Below, in pieces: positions 8,489 to 15,454 of a stretch of DNA of 19,122 nt (within the stretch, counting starts at the first letter, position 1; each line of letters starts with the position of its first letter). The position numbers and the translations under genes are program-made. This stretch comes from Chloroflexota bacterium. Its GTDB lineage: Bacteria; Chloroflexota; Limnocylindria; Limnocylindrales; CSP1-4. The notes beneath the pieces were generated by a model, which did no database searches, was not told the origin of the DNA, and saw only the letters and a list, made by a program, of their open reading frames with translations. The stretch is taken from assembly GCA_016200675.1 (NCBI GenBank), contig JACQEH010000275.1, positions 1 to 19,122 of the forward strand. The letters are read 5' to 3'.

Positions 8489-8556
8489 CCACGATCACGC
8501 GCGCGGCCGCCGCCGCGACCCTTGCCAGCCACCGGGGGAAGCGGCACGCTGGCGGG

Positions 8557-9459
8557 GTGACCTACTCCATCGTGGCCCGCGATCCGCGGACCGGCGAGCT
8601 CGGCGTCGCGGTCCAGTCGCGCTGGCTGGCGAGCGGGGCTGTCGTGCCCTGGGCCCGGCCCGGCGTCGGGGCAGTGGCCACCCAGTCGTTCGTCGACGTC
8701 CGCTACGGGCCGGCGGGCCTGGAGCTCCTCGCGACTGGAATGCCGCCGGAAGCCGCCCTGGCCAGGCTCCTCGGCAATGATCCCGACCCGGGGGTCCGTC
8801 AGGTCGGCATGGTCGACGGCGGCGGACGGACCGCCGTCCATACGGGGGCCGACTGCGTGGCGGCCGCCGGGCACGCGACCGGTGACGGGGTGACCGTCCA
8901 GGCGAACATGATGGAGCGGGCCACGGTCTGGCCGGCGATGCTCGAGGCCTACGAGCAGGCGGCGGGGGACCTCGCCGATCGACTCATGGCGGCGCTGCGG
9001 GCCGCGGAGGCCGAGGGGGGCGACGTGCGCGGCCGGCAGTCGGCGGGGATCCTCGTCGTCCCCGGACGCCCTGGCGCGCGCCCCTGGGACACCCGCTTCG
9101 GCGTCCGGGTCGACGATTCCGCGGCGCCGCTTGACGAGCTCGATCGCCTTCTCGCCGTTGCGCGTGCCTACGAGGCCCTGGACGAGGGGCTCGAGGCGGT
9201 CGCGGTGGGCGAGCTGGCCGCAGCCCTCGCCCTCATCGAACGAGCGGCGGCGCTTGCGCCGGATGACGATCAGGTGCGCCTGTGGCTCGCGGTCGCGGTC
9301 TTCGATTCGGGCGACGAGGACCGCGGGCGAAGCCTCTACCGATCGGCGCTCGCGGTGGAGCCCCGCGCCGGAGAGCATCTCCGGCGCTTCGCCGCGGCGG
9401 GCCAGCTGCCGGGTCGGGAGCGGCTCGTGGCGATGCTCACCGGCGAGCCGCGCCGCTGA
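8557..9459 (+). CDS. DUF1028 family protein (Ntn-hydrolase-like) with helical C-terminal extension
   Basis: A 300-residue protein. Residues 1 to about 215 match the DUF1028 family (COG3342, predicted Ntn-hydrolase fold): MTYSIVARDPRTGELGVAVQS at the N-terminus, then GVGAVATQSFVD, VRYGPAGLELL, GMPPEAAL, RQVGMVDGGG, VTVQANMM and RGRQSAGILVV. The substrate of this family is not known; in Ntn hydrolases generally the nucleophile is N-terminal after processing, and I cannot confirm such processing here. Residues about 225-300 form alternating helices with Ala-rich repeats resembling TPR units, seen in some family members. The start is the GTG at 8557, which gives the canonical N-terminus; the frame is open far upstream without protein-like content. 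A GC hairpin follows the stop. Confidence 0.88.
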   Translation: MTYSIVARDPRTGELGVAVQSRWLASGAVVPWARPGVGAVATQSFVDVRYGPAGLELLATGMPPEAALARLLGNDPDPGVRQVGMVDGGGRTAVHTGADCVAAAGHATGDGVTVQANMMERATVWPAMLEAYEQAAGDLADRLMAALRAAEAEGGDVRGRQSAGILVVPGRPGARPWDTRFGVRVDDSAAPLDELDRLLAVARAYEALDEGLEAVAVGELAAALALIERAAALAPDDDQVRLWLAVAVFDSGDEDRGRSLYRSALAVEPRAGEHLRRFAAAGQLPGRERLVAMLTGEPRR

Positions 9460-9463
9460 TCCC

Positions 9464-9480
9464 CGGGCGCGCGGCGCCCG
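9464..9480 (+). terminator. GC hairpin after the DUF1028 gene
   Basis: CGGGCGC and GCGCCCG form a perfect 7-bp stem with a 3-base loop, starting five bases after the stop codon and followed by ATTCGT. Position and symmetry suggest an intrinsic terminator, although the T-run is poor. It isolates the DUF1028 gene from the sigma-factor cassette. Confidence 0.5.
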
Positions 9481-9505
9481 ATTCGTGCTCAGTCGCGAAT
9501 CTCGC

Positions 9506-9531
9506 TGTACGTTCGAAGTCCGGGCCACATC
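9506..9531 (+). promoter_or_regulatory. Predicted ECF-sigma promoter P1
   Basis: TGTACGTT at 9506-9513, then 14 bases, then CATC at 9528-9531 inside GCCACATCGGT. The same two blocks with identical spacing occur at 10918-10943. Both TGTACGTT elements start exactly 62 bases before an ATG that begins MRSIR. A -35 block plus a CGTC-like -10 at about this spacing is the usual layout for group 4 sigma factors, and an ECF-type sigma gene lies between the two sites. Confidence 0.65.
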
Positions 9532-9567
9532 GGTCCCCCGATACCCAGTGCCCATCTGGAGACTTCG

Positions 9568-10052
9568 ATGCGCAGCATCAGATTGCTCGTCCTTCTCGGT
9601 GGCACCCTGCTGGGACTGATCGGGCCGGCATCCGAGGCCTCGGCGCGTCGCCGACCTTTCCGGGCCCCATCGTCAAGGACTGCAGCACGTTCACAGGTGC
9701 GACCCCCGGCTTCTGGGTCATTTCGAGCTCGGGCTTTCCGGGCACCCCCGCGGGTTCGAAGGTCTGGTACCTGGGCCCCGTCCTCCAGGACACCCTGTTC
9801 GTGAGCAGCAACGTCCTGCTGGACACCGGGCAGGGATCGACGGCCACCGGCTACTGCATCAACCAGGCGCGTGCGGACCTCGACCCGAGGTCGACCGGCA
9901 TGTGCTCATTCTGGGACGGCACAGGCGGCCTCGTCGGTTTCCACGCGGTCGTGGACGTAAGCATCGACGCGTCGCAGGAATTTCATGGGGACGGCGTCTA
10001 CTACTACCGCAGCGTCGAATCGGGCGACATGCCCCGGTTCCGCGAGGTCTGA
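9568..10052 (+). pseudogene. Secreted protein paralogue 1, frameshifted after the signal peptide
   Basis: The ATG at 9568 (GGAG six bases upstream) begins a clear signal peptide, MRSIRLLVLLGGTLLGLIG followed by PASEASA. The mature part is one frame over, running PTFPGPIVKDCSTFTG to the TGA at 10050. Restoring one base near 9642-9647 (ggcgcg to ggcggcg) joins the two into an about 160-residue protein. The mature region shares KDC, PAG, GxATGxC, TGxCxFxxGTGxLxxFHxxVDV and an aromatic C-terminal strand with the protein encoded at 10980. This looks like a small secreted beta-barrel domain, perhaps allene-oxide-cyclase or dirigent-like, but that is only a resemblance. Either a genuine pseudogene, a base error, or a programmed shift. 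Lies 47 bases upstream of the sigma gene. Confidence 0.7.
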
Positions 10053-10099
10053 GTGGGCCAGATCACAGCCGCCGGGCCGCCCAGGTCAGGAGGCAGCCC

Positions 10100-10672
10100 G
10101 TGGATCTGACGCTCCTGCGCGCAGGGCCCGTGTGGTTCGTCCAGCCGGCGGCCGCAGCGACGGATCGAGGGGCAGGTGGGCCGCTCGAGACCGCGGCGAT
10201 CGAAGGGGTCCATGAGCGCCGCGGGCGTGAGCTGTTCGGCCTCTGTCGCCGGCTCGGGCTCGACGACGATGAGGCGCACGACGCCGTCCAGGAGACGTTC
10301 CTTCGAATGCTCGCGGAATCGGCTCGCGGTCTGGTCATCTTCGATCCAGAGGGCTGGGCCTTTCGCGTCGCCTATCGCCTGGCGATGGATCAGCATCGCG
10401 CTCGCCGCCATGCCCGCTCGGCGGGCGACCGCCTCTCCAAGGCCTCCACTCCCGACGAGATCGACCCTGCGGATCGGGTGGCCGTCTGGGCCGCCGTCGA
10501 TCACCTTCCGCCGAGACAGCGTGCGGTCCTGTACCTCCGCTATCGAGCCGATCTCTCATATGACCGGATCAGCATGGTCATGGGCATCACGGCCAACGGC
10601 GCACGTAACGATGCGAGCGTGGCCACAGCCTCGCTCCGGCGGCGCCTGGCGGGCGAGAGCGGCTTCCAGTGA
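10100..10672 (+). CDS. ECF-type (group 4) RNA polymerase sigma factor
   Basis: A 190-residue protein. Residues about 39-105 are sigma region 2 (RELFGLCRRLGLDDDEAHDAV, then QETFLRML and the WAFRVAYRLAMDQHRARR region-2.4-like stretch). Residues about 130-184 are region 4 (LPPRQRAVLYLRYRADLSYD, then ISMVMGITANGARNDASVATA), with a helix-turn-helix for -35 recognition. There is no region 1 or 3, as in ECF sigma factors. The GTG at 10100 is supported by an AGGAGG six bases upstream; the longer frame back to 9902 overlaps the secreted protein gene. The stop overlaps the next small frame (GTGA). It is probably co-transcribed with paralogue 1 from P1 and probably directs transcription from P1 and P2. 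Confidence 0.88.
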   Translation: MDLTLLRAGPVWFVQPAAAATDRGAGGPLETAAIEGVHERRGRELFGLCRRLGLDDDEAHDAVQETFLRMLAESARGLVIFDPEGWAFRVAYRLAMDQHRARRHARSAGDRLSKASTPDEIDPADRVAVWAAVDHLPPRQRAVLYLRYRADLSYDRISMVMGITANGARNDASVATASLRRRLAGESGFQ

Positions 10673-10857
10673 GCGGTCCGATGCGTCAGCTCGAGCGCTC
10701 CCTGCGCGAGGCCCCCGACGAGTCCGCCGATCGGCCCGAGATGATCGTCTTCGATCGTCAGGTGGTCCTGGGGCCCGGGCTTGACGCGCCCGGAACCGAT
10801 CGCCTGCGGGACATCCGAATGGGAATCCGGCCTCGCCTCGGGCTCCCGGTCTCGTAG
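10669..10857 (+). CDS. Small 62-residue protein coupled to the sigma gene
   Basis: A GTG-started frame overlapping the sigma stop by four bases (GTGA), so it is positioned for coupled translation. The product is charged and soluble: MRQLERSLREAPDESADRPE, then an IVFDRQVVLGPG segment and a basic C-terminus ending RPRLGLPVS. In ECF systems this place is usually taken by an anti-sigma factor, often with a zinc finger and a membrane helix; neither is present here. It could be a truncated anti-sigma factor, a new small regulator, or an untranslated frame. No family recognised. Confidence 0.5.
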   Translation: MSGPMRQLERSLREAPDESADRPEMIVFDRQVVLGPGLDAPGTDRLRDIRMGIRPRLGLPVS

Positions 10858-10917
10858 CTGCAGTGGACTCCTGAGTCCGAAGGAAGGCCAAACGCGGTCG
10901 GCCGCCGACAACAGCCT

Positions 10918-10943
10918 TGTACGTTTCTCCCCGATCCCACGTC
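10918..10943 (+). promoter_or_regulatory. Predicted ECF-sigma promoter P2
   Basis: TGTACGTT at 10918-10925, 14 bases, then CGTC at 10940-10943 inside CCCACGTCTAT. It repeats the layout of the site at 9506-9531: the first block is identical, and CCAC-R-TC is shared at the same offset, while the bases between them differ. Conservation of only the two blocks argues for function rather than a simple recent duplication. Confidence 0.65.
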
Positions 10944-10979
10944 TATCAGGTATTCACGTCCCCTGAAGGAGCTCGACAG

Positions 10980-11393
10980 ATGCGTTCGATCCGAAACTTC
11001 GTGGCCGTTGCCGGAGCGGTCCTGCTGCTCGGCCTGCTGCCGGCGGCGGCCGCGGCCTCGTCTGCCAAGGGATTCCATCTCACCAAGGACTGCGACGTCC
11101 TGACCTGCGTGGTCACGTCGTCCACCTACCGCGGCATCCCTGCCGGAACCGTCATCAACTACACGGAGAACAGCGACGGCAGCCTGACGTCAGTCATCTC
11201 GACGGCCACGGGCTCGGCCACCGGACGGTGCGTCCTTGACCCCATCTTCGGGGATCCGAGCCTGCCCGGAACCTGCGTCTTCTCAACCGGCACCGGATCG
11301 TTGCGGCAGTTTCATCTGAGCGTCGACGTCAACACCGTTGACTTCGTCAGCTGGAGCTGGGATGGCACCTACTGGTTCGGCAACGGCGACTGA
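10980..11393 (+). CDS. Secreted protein paralogue 2
   Basis: A 137-residue protein with a typical signal peptide (MRSIRNFVAVAGAVLLLGLL, then PAAAAASS; cleavage probably near residue 25). The mature domain of about 110 residues has four cysteines (KDC, LTC, TGRC, PGTC) that could form two disulfides outside the cell, and ends in an aromatic strand SWSWDGTYWFGNGD. It is intact, and the same family as the frameshifted protein at 9568. The pattern TGxC...TGxCxFxTGTGxLxxFH is reminiscent of allene-oxide-cyclase-like barrels in bacterial secreted proteins; I cannot confirm this. The ATG at 10980 has AAGGAG at ideal spacing and follows predicted promoter P2. Likely an exported product made under control of the neighbouring sigma factor. 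Confidence 0.75.
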   Translation: MRSIRNFVAVAGAVLLLGLLPAAAAASSAKGFHLTKDCDVLTCVVTSSTYRGIPAGTVINYTENSDGSLTSVISTATGSATGRCVLDPIFGDPSLPGTCVFSTGTGSLRQFHLSVDVNTVDFVSWSWDGTYWFGNGD

Positions 11394-11414
11394 TCGCCGA
11401 TCGTCGCAGCCATG

Positions 11415-11439
11415 GAGCCGGGGCCATGGGCCCCGGCTC
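11415..11439. terminator. Bidirectional hairpin between convergent genes
   Basis: GAGCCGGGGCC and GGCCCCGGCTC make a perfect 11-bp stem with the loop ATG. Flanking CATGGA/TCCATG can extend it with a bulge. It lies between the secreted protein gene (plus) and guaA (minus), 21 and 11 bases from their stops, so it can end transcription from both sides. Confidence 0.7.
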
Positions 11440-11450
11440 ATCCATGTGCC

Positions 11451-13259
11451 CTACTCCCACTCGATGGTGGCGGGCGGCTTCGACGAGATGTCGTAGACGA
11501 CGCGATTGACCCCCCGGACCTCGTTGACGATCCGTGACGAGATCTTGCCGAGAACGTCGTAGGGGAGCTTTGCCCAGTCGGCGGTCATGCCGTCCTCCGA
11601 GGTGACGGCCCGGATGGCGACGACGTTGGCGTAGGTCCGGTAGTCGCCCATGACGCCGACGCTCCTGACGGGCGTCAGGATGGCGAAGCTCTGCCAGACG
11701 CTGTGGTAGAGGCCCGCGGCCTTGATCTCGTCGATGACGATCCAGTCGGCGTCGCGGAGGGTGTCGAGGCGCTCGGCCGTGACCTCGCCGATGATCCGGA
11801 TCGCCAGCCCCGGCCCGGGGAACGGCTGGCGCTGCACCATCGCGTCCGGCAGGCCGAGCTCGGCCCCGACCTTCCTGACCTCGTCCTTGAAGAGGTAGCG
11901 GAGCGGCTCGATGAGCTTGAAGCGCAGGTCCGCGGGCAGGCCGCCGACGTTGTGGTGGGTCTTGATCTTCTGGGCCGTCTTCGTCTCGCTGGTGGCACTC
12001 TCGATGACGTCGGGGTAGAGCGTGCCCTGGGTCAGGAAGTCGATCCGCCCGAGCTTCGTGGCCTCCTCCTCGAAGACCCGGATGAACTCATCGCCGATGA
12101 TCTTCCGCTTCTGCTCGGGGTCCACGACCCCCGTCAACCGGGCGAGGAAACGCTCGCGCGCGTCGACCATCACGAGGTTCATGCCGAGGTCGCGCTCGAA
12201 GGTGACGCGCAGGAGCTCCGACTCCTTCTTGCGCATGAGGCCGTGATCGACGTAGATGCAGGTCAGGCGATCCCCCACTGCTCGATGGACGAGGGCTGCG
12301 GCAACGGCGGAGTCGACCCCGCCCGACAGGGCGCAGATGACCTTGCCGTCCGAGCCGACCGTCCGGGCGTGGACGTCGACGCGCTCCCGGATCTCGGCGA
12401 CCGTCGAGTCGATGAAGTTCGCGGGCGTCCACGTCGGCCGGGCCCCGGCGATGCCCAGGACGAAGTTGCGGAGGACGTCGCGGCCGCGCGGCGTGTGGGC
12501 GACCTCGGGGTGGAATTGGATCCCGTACAGGTTGCGGCGATGGTCGACGAGGCCCGCATAGGGCGATGAGCCCGAGTGCGCCGTCGAGTGGAAGCCTTCG
12601 GGCAGCTTGGTGATCGAGTCGCCGTGGCTCATCCAGACCGGCTGCTCGCGGTCGATCCCGGCGAAGAGCGGGTCGTCGGCGGTGATCGTCACGGTCGCCG
12701 GGCCGTACTCGCGCTTCGAGGCCGAGAGGACGTCGCCGCCGAGCTCGTGGGCCATCAGCTGGGCGCCGTAGCAGATGCCGAGGACCGGCAGGCGGCCGCT
12801 CCAGACCGCGGCGTCTGGCTTCGGGGCGCCCTCGTCGTAGACCGAGTTGGGGCCGCCGGACAGGATGATGGCGGTGGCCCCGCGGCGCTCGATCTCGGCC
12901 ATCGGCGTGTCGTGCGGCAGGAGCTCCGAGTAGACGTTCAGCTCCCGGACGCGCCGCGCGATCAGCTGGGCGAACTGGCTCCCGAAGTCCAGGACCACCA
13001 CGGTCCCGTGGTCGGCACGGACGGGCCGGTCGTCGCCGGCCCGATCGGGGCCGGGCGCGTTGAGGGCGGTCTCGAGGTACGCCTCGACCTCGGCGTCATC
13101 CGGGGCGAGGACGCGGTGGCCGGCGTTTGCCGCCTCACCATGGACGGTCTTGCCGCGCCGTGCGGGGGCCGCCGGCTCGTCCGGGACCCCTTCGATGTTC
13201 TCGTCCGTCGACCCGGTATCCGCCGTCGTCGCCACGCTCGATGCCGCCCTCCACCCCAC
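11451..13259 (-). CDS. guaA: GMP synthase (glutamine-hydrolysing)
   Basis: Converts XMP to GMP using glutamine and ATP, the last step of GMP synthesis. The class I glutamine amidotransferase domain starts near residue 86 (VVVLDFGSQFAQLIARRVRE) and contains the catalytic Cys163 in GICYGAQ and the His250/Glu252 pair in FHPEV. The ATP-pyrophosphatase loop is LSGGVDSAVAA near residue 311. The C-terminal dimerisation domain ends canonically in VVYDISSKPPATIEWE. The length from the GTG at 13259 is 602 residues, about 80 more than usual; the N-terminal 85 residues are Ala/Asp/Pro-rich and do not belong to the family domain. A GTG at 13235 has GGAGG upstream and may be the true start. Last gene of the probable minus-strand operon. 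Confidence 0.96.
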   Translation of the reverse strand: MGWRAASSVATTADTGSTDENIEGVPDEPAAPARRGKTVHGEAANAGHRVLAPDDAEVEAYLETALNAPGPDRAGDDRPVRADHGTVVVLDFGSQFAQLIARRVRELNVYSELLPHDTPMAEIERRGATAIILSGGPNSVYDEGAPKPDAAVWSGRLPVLGICYGAQLMAHELGGDVLSASKREYGPATVTITADDPLFAGIDREQPVWMSHGDSITKLPEGFHSTAHSGSSPYAGLVDHRRNLYGIQFHPEVAHTPRGRDVLRNFVLGIAGARPTWTPANFIDSTVAEIRERVDVHARTVGSDGKVICALSGGVDSAVAAALVHRAVGDRLTCIYVDHGLMRKKESELLRVTFERDLGMNLVMVDARERFLARLTGVVDPEQKRKIIGDEFIRVFEEEATKLGRIDFLTQGTLYPDVIESATSETKTAQKIKTHHNVGGLPADLRFKLIEPLRYLFKDEVRKVGAELGLPDAMVQRQPFPGPGLAIRIIGEVTAERLDTLRDADWIVIDEIKAAGLYHSVWQSFAILTPVRSVGVMGDYRTYANVVAIRAVTSEDGMTADWAKLPYDVLGKISSRIVNEVRGVNRVVYDISSKPPATIEWE

Positions 13260-13342
13260 CGCCGACGGGCAGGTCCGCCTCGTCCGGGCAAGTGTACGGG
13301 CGGCGCCTGCCGACCGGCGAGCGAGCCGCTGGGCGCGGGCTG

Positions 13343-13816
13343 TCAGTCCCGGTTGCGCATCGCCTCGGCGGCCATGTCGAAGTACTGGAGGAGTCGGGCG
13401 GCGACGTGCGGCGGCGGATCCATGAACGCCACGGCGGCGCGCATGTGGACGAGCCAGCGGTCACGGGCGGCTGGGTCGATCGCGAACGGGACGTGGCGCA
13501 TGTAGAGGCGCGGATGGCCGCGCTCGTCGGAGTAGGTCGTCGGGCCGCCCCAGTACTGGGCGAGGAAAAGGCTGAGGCGGTGGCGCGCGCCGGCAAGGTC
13601 CGCGTGGTCCGGGTAGATGGCGAGGAGCTCCGGATCCACCTCGACTCCCTGGTAGAAGCGATCGACGAGGCCCTCGAAGAAGGGCATCCCGCCGGCCTCC
13701 TCGAAGACGGACTTGCGGGCGGGAGCACGGTCGAGCGTCGGCTGGTAGGTCCCGACGTCGGCGGTCGTGGCCACCTCGTCGGGTCGGGCGGGGCGCACGG
13801 GAAGTTGGTCTGGCAT
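13343..13816 (-). CDS. glbO: Group II truncated haemoglobin (GlbO-like)
   Basis: A 157-residue globin. The core from about residue 37 has Tyr55 in DRFYQGV (B10 position), Tyr68 in LLAIYPDH (CD1), proximal His108 in RLYMRHVPFAI (F8) and Trp121 in DRWLVHM (G8), the set typical of group II truncated haemoglobins. These bind oxygen tightly and are linked to handling of oxygen, NO or peroxide. The N-terminal 35 residues are an extra, probably flexible segment. The ATG at 13816 has GGGAGG only two bases upstream, so initiation may be weak or may use a downstream GTG. Located between the deazaflavin-dependent oxidoreductase gene and guaA, all on the same strand. Confidence 0.9.
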   Translation of the reverse strand: MPDQLPVRPARPDEVATTADVGTYQPTLDRAPARKSVFEEAGGMPFFEGLVDRFYQGVEVDPELLAIYPDHADLAGARHRLSLFLAQYWGGPTTYSDERGHPRLYMRHVPFAIDPAARDRWLVHMRAAVAFMDPPPHVAARLLQYFDMAAEAMRNRD

Positions 13817-13868
13817 GGCCTCCCGAGTGTACGGTCAGCGCACGGTGACGGCTCGCGGCGGCAGCAGC

Positions 13869-14219
13869 TCAGCCGATCGGGCGAAGCCGGAAGGCGGGTC
13901 CGCGGCCGAGGCTCTCCGCCGGCGTCCCGTAGCGGAGGATCAGCTCCCGCACCGCTGCTCCTGCCGCAAGACGATCGAGCGGCTCGGCGATCGCCGCCCA
14001 GGACCGCTGGCCGATCGTCGCCCGACACCGCGGCTCCGCCTCGAGGTTCCTGGCCCAGTCGGCGTCGGGATCGCTTGCTGCCACGAGGAGGGAGCCGTCG
14101 GGTTCCTCGATGTAGCCGACCGCGACCGCCACGATCCGGCCGCTGACGCGGCCGCTGGTCTCGATCCGGGCGACCTTCCCCCAGCCGGTCAGCTGGTCAC
14201 CGATCTCGTCCGTGCTCAG
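13869..14219 (-). CDS. Deazaflavin-dependent oxidoreductase (nitroreductase/DUF385-type split barrel)
   Basis: A 116-residue protein. The sequence TGWGKVARIETSGRVSGR, then VAVAVGYIEEPDGSLLVAAS, DADWARNLEAEPRCRATIG and ELILRYGTPAESLG matches the small split-barrel family related to F420-dependent Ddn proteins. Such proteins bind F420 or a flavin and reduce diverse substrates; the substrate here is unknown. The first ATG/GTG in frame is the GTG at 14132, which would remove the conserved first 29 residues. The homologous N-terminus instead points to CTG at 14219, which overlaps the guaB3 stop as CTGA and has GAGG just upstream. No other start exists in frame between, so I annotate CTG. Confidence 0.75.
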   Translation of the reverse strand: MSTDEIGDQLTGWGKVARIETSGRVSGRIVAVAVGYIEEPDGSLLVAASDPDADWARNLEAEPRCRATIGQRSWAAIAEPLDRLAAGAAVRELILRYGTPAESLGRGPAFRLRPIG

Positions 14220-15397
14220 CGGCCTCGCTGCTGCCAGGACTTGCCCTCGGTCGCCACCGACGGCGCGTAGACGAGCTCGACCTGCTGCATCTCGCGGATC
14301 GTCCGGGCCCCGAGCGCCGCCATCGACTGGCGCAGCGCCCCGATGAGGTTCTGCGAGCCGTCGGTCACGGTGGCCGGGCCGTTGAGGATCTTCTCGAGCG
14401 GCCCGACCGTCCCGACCCTGATCCTGGTCCCCCGCGGCAGGACCGGCGAAGGTGCGGCCATGCCCCAGTTCACGCCCCCGCCCGGCGCCTCGGAGGCGCG
14501 GGCCAGCGGCGAGCCGAGCATGACCACGTCAGCCCCCGCTGCGATCGCCTTGGCGATCTCCCCGCCCCGACGCATCCCGCCGTCGGCGACGACCGGCACG
14601 TAACGGCCGCTCCGCTCGAGGTAGGCGTCCCGGGCACCGGCGACATCGGCGATCGCCGTGACCTGGGGAATCCCGATGCCCAGGACCTCGCGGGTCGTGC
14701 AGGCGGCGCCGGGCCCGACGCCAACGAAGACGGCGGCCGCGCCCTGCTCCATCAGCAGGAACGCCGCCTCGGCGTTGGTCGTGTTGCCGACGGCCACGGG
14801 GATTGGCATGAACCGGGTGAAGTCGGCCAGCGAGAGCGGGTCGTAGCCGGTGGCGAGGTGGCGGGCGGACGAGACCTGGCTCTGGACGAGGAAGAGGTCC
14901 GCGCCGTGCTCGGCGCAGAACGGTCCCCACCGCCGCGCCGCCCCAGGCGTCGCGGCGACGGCTGCCTTCGAACCGGCGGCATGGATCTCCGCAAGGCGAC
15001 GGGCGACGAGCTCGTCCTGGATCGGCGCGGCATAGGCCTCCGAGAGGACCTGCTGCACGTCGTCATCCGAGGCGGCCGCGATCCGCTGGAGGATCGCCGA
15101 AGGATCCTCGTAGCGGGTCTGGACACCCTCGAGGTTCAGGAAGGCCAGGCCGCCGAGGCGCGACAGGGCGCCGGCAAAGGCGGGATCGACGACGGCGTCC
15201 ATGGCCGACGCGAGGACCGGGACGGCCAGGTCGAGGCCGCAGAAGGACTGGCCGAGGTCGACGTCGGACGGCTCGACCGTGCTTGTGCCGGGGGCCAGGG
15301 AGATGTCCTCGAAGCCGTAGGTCGGGCGAATGGCGTCGAGCTTCGAGCGGAACGCCGGCAGCGAGGTCATGGCGGGCGCGCCGCGCTGTTCGATCAT
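14216..15397 (-). CDS. GuaB3-family IMP dehydrogenase
   Basis: A 393-residue (beta/alpha)8-barrel protein of the IMP dehydrogenase/GMP reductase superfamily. It lacks the CBS domain pair of standard GuaB and has the GuaB3-type length. Visible landmarks are VPVLASAMDAVVD near residue 60, the catalytic loop GVGPGAACTTREVLGIG with Cys233, and the phosphate-binding ADGGMRRGGEIAKAIAAGAD near residue 271. GuaB3 proteins in actinobacteria were long called IMP dehydrogenase-related; work on a cyanobacterial member shows IMP dehydrogenase activity, so oxidation of IMP to XMP is likely. The ATG at 15397 has GGAGGG seven bases upstream. guaA lies downstream on the same strand, which supports a guanine nucleotide role. 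Confidence 0.93.
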   Translation of the reverse strand: MIEQRGAPAMTSLPAFRSKLDAIRPTYGFEDISLAPGTSTVEPSDVDLGQSFCGLDLAVPVLASAMDAVVDPAFAGALSRLGGLAFLNLEGVQTRYEDPSAILQRIAAASDDDVQQVLSEAYAAPIQDELVARRLAEIHAAGSKAAVAATPGAARRWGPFCAEHGADLFLVQSQVSSARHLATGYDPLSLADFTRFMPIPVAVGNTTNAEAAFLLMEQGAAAVFVGVGPGAACTTREVLGIGIPQVTAIADVAGARDAYLERSGRYVPVVADGGMRRGGEIAKAIAAGADVVMLGSPLARASEAPGGGVNWGMAAPSPVLPRGTRIRVGTVGPLEKILNGPATVTDGSQNLIGALRQSMAALGARTIREMQQVELVYAPSVATEGKSWQQRGR

Positions 15398-15454
15398 CGG
15401 GGACCCTCCACCTCGCTCGGCCGGTTCGGGAAGTCTAGCAGCGAGGATGGCGAA

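Noticed and set aside
7660..8556. N-terminal extension of the DUF1028 reading frame
   Set aside because: The canonical family start is the GTG at 8557; the extension is antisense to the zinc-ribbon gene and crosses the 30-bp repeat.
8412..8780. Plus-strand frame beginning with the GGWGGPMQPP repeats
   Set aside because: After the repeats it is an out-of-frame shadow of the DUF1028 gene; the repeat is kept as a finding, not as a gene.
10865..10878. GGACTC-CT-GAGTCC palindrome after the small frame
   Set aside because: The loop is only two bases, too tight for a good RNA hairpin, and there is no T-run; could be chance.
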